Shown here in pieces: positions 5,609 through 5,943 of a stretch of 5,943 nucleotides of DNA (position 1 is its first letter; each line of letters starts with the position of its first letter). Origin of the DNA: Candidatus Aegiribacteria sp. (GTDB lineage Bacteria; Fermentibacterota; Fermentibacteria; Fermentibacterales; JCC-6); assembly GCA_030600975.1 (NCBI GenBank), contig JAUVUL010000137.1, positions 1 to 5,943 of the forward strand, in the 5' to 3' direction. Both the position numbers and the translations under genes were made by a program. Below the pieces are notes generated by a model, which saw only the letters and a list, made by a program, of their open reading frames with translations, made no database searches and had not been told where the DNA came from.

Positions 5609-5943
5609 CTACTGTTTAATTATAATCATTGGGTCAGAACCGAAAACAATGGGCCTGACAGTGTCACCGAAGTCATTAATACCCAGTGTGCAGGCAGTTG
5701 CTGTGGAATTAAGGGCATAAATCCCAAGGGCAGTTGTGCCAATCTGGCCACTGTCGGGACTGCTGGCACAGAGCAAGTCTATGTGCTTTGGAGAGACTGC
5801 AGTATTCAAAGTGAAAGTACCGTTCCATGTGTCTGATACGTCCTGAACAGTCCAGTTACTGTCCGCGAATATAAAGGTCAGTTGATACGTGGAATCGTCA
5901 AGAAGCCAGGTACCTTCCAGTTCTGTTCCAAACGGTGATGGAC
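5609..5943 (-). CDS. TIGR03067-like (lipocalin-like) protein, C-terminal part
   Basis: The frame is open from the right edge to a TAG at 5609-5611 and gives the last 110 residues. The TTG at 5807-5809 is internal, because protein-like sequence continues upstream of it. Landmarks, numbered within the visible part, are LEGTWLL (8-14), LTFIFADSNWTV (21-32), GTFTLNTAVSPKHIDLL (41-57), GIYALNST (73-80), ACTL (83-86) and RPIVFGSD (96-103). The order G-T-W, ligand-like beta strand, PKxIDL, GIY and RPxxF is the layout of the TIGR03067 family, a secreted lipocalin-like beta barrel of unknown function. The N terminus and any signal peptide lie outside the window. Assignment is by motif pattern only. 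Confidence 0.7.
   Translation of the reverse strand, partial: PSPFGTELEGTWLLDDSTYQLTFIFADSNWTVQDVSDTWNGTFTLNTAVSPKHIDLLCASSPDSGQIGTTALGIYALNSTATACTLGINDFGDTVRPIVFGSDPMIIIKQ

Noticed and set aside
5564..5836. 90-codon plus-strand open frame starting in the terminator hairpin
   Set aside because: It is antisense to the TIGR03067-like gene and begins inside the hairpin; no family features.

Overview
The window looks like a bacterial chromosome segment from an uncultured, probably Gram-negative and probably anaerobic organism. The evidence is a lipobox lipoprotein built of secreted beta-sandwich repeats, two radical SAM enzymes carrying [4Fe-4S] cysteine motifs, moderate G+C by eye, and usable Shine-Dalgarno sequences. 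I cannot place the organism in a phylum from sequence alone. There are no rRNA or tRNA genes, CRISPR arrays or insertion sequences.

Layout. Positions 1-2996, minus strand, hold two genes that read as an operon. The upstream one encodes a 659-residue fusion: an N-terminal radical SAM/SPASM-type enzyme joined by a polar linker to a FeeM-like N-acyltransferase (GNAT / autoinducer-synthase fold). Nine bases after its coding region a B12-binding-type radical SAM enzyme starts at a GTG codon and runs off the left edge. Positions 3212-4780, minus strand, encode a 522-residue lipoprotein with four degenerate repeats resembling PPC domains. It is separated from the operon by a hairpin and a promoter-like region. 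Positions 4984-5439, plus strand, encode a short flavodoxin-like protein transcribed divergently from the lipoprotein. Positions 5609-5943, minus strand, hold the C-terminal 110 residues of a protein resembling the TIGR03067 family, convergent with the flavodoxin and separated from it by a strong hairpin.

How the genes may work together. The strongest candidate for an undescribed system is the radical SAM-acyltransferase fusion with its co-transcribed second radical SAM enzyme. FeeM-type enzymes make long-chain N-acyl amino acids from acyl-ACP. Joining that activity to a radical SAM domain suggests a two-step route in which a small amine or amino acid, or a peptide, is modified by radical chemistry and acylated, with a further radical step by the second enzyme. 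This is inference: no substrate or precursor peptide is visible. The lipoprotein and the fusion gene share a promoter-like TAGTATTAT element 40 and 41 nt before their start codons, so they may be co-expressed. The flavodoxin could supply electrons to radical SAM enzymes, but it is a separate transcription unit and the link is speculative.
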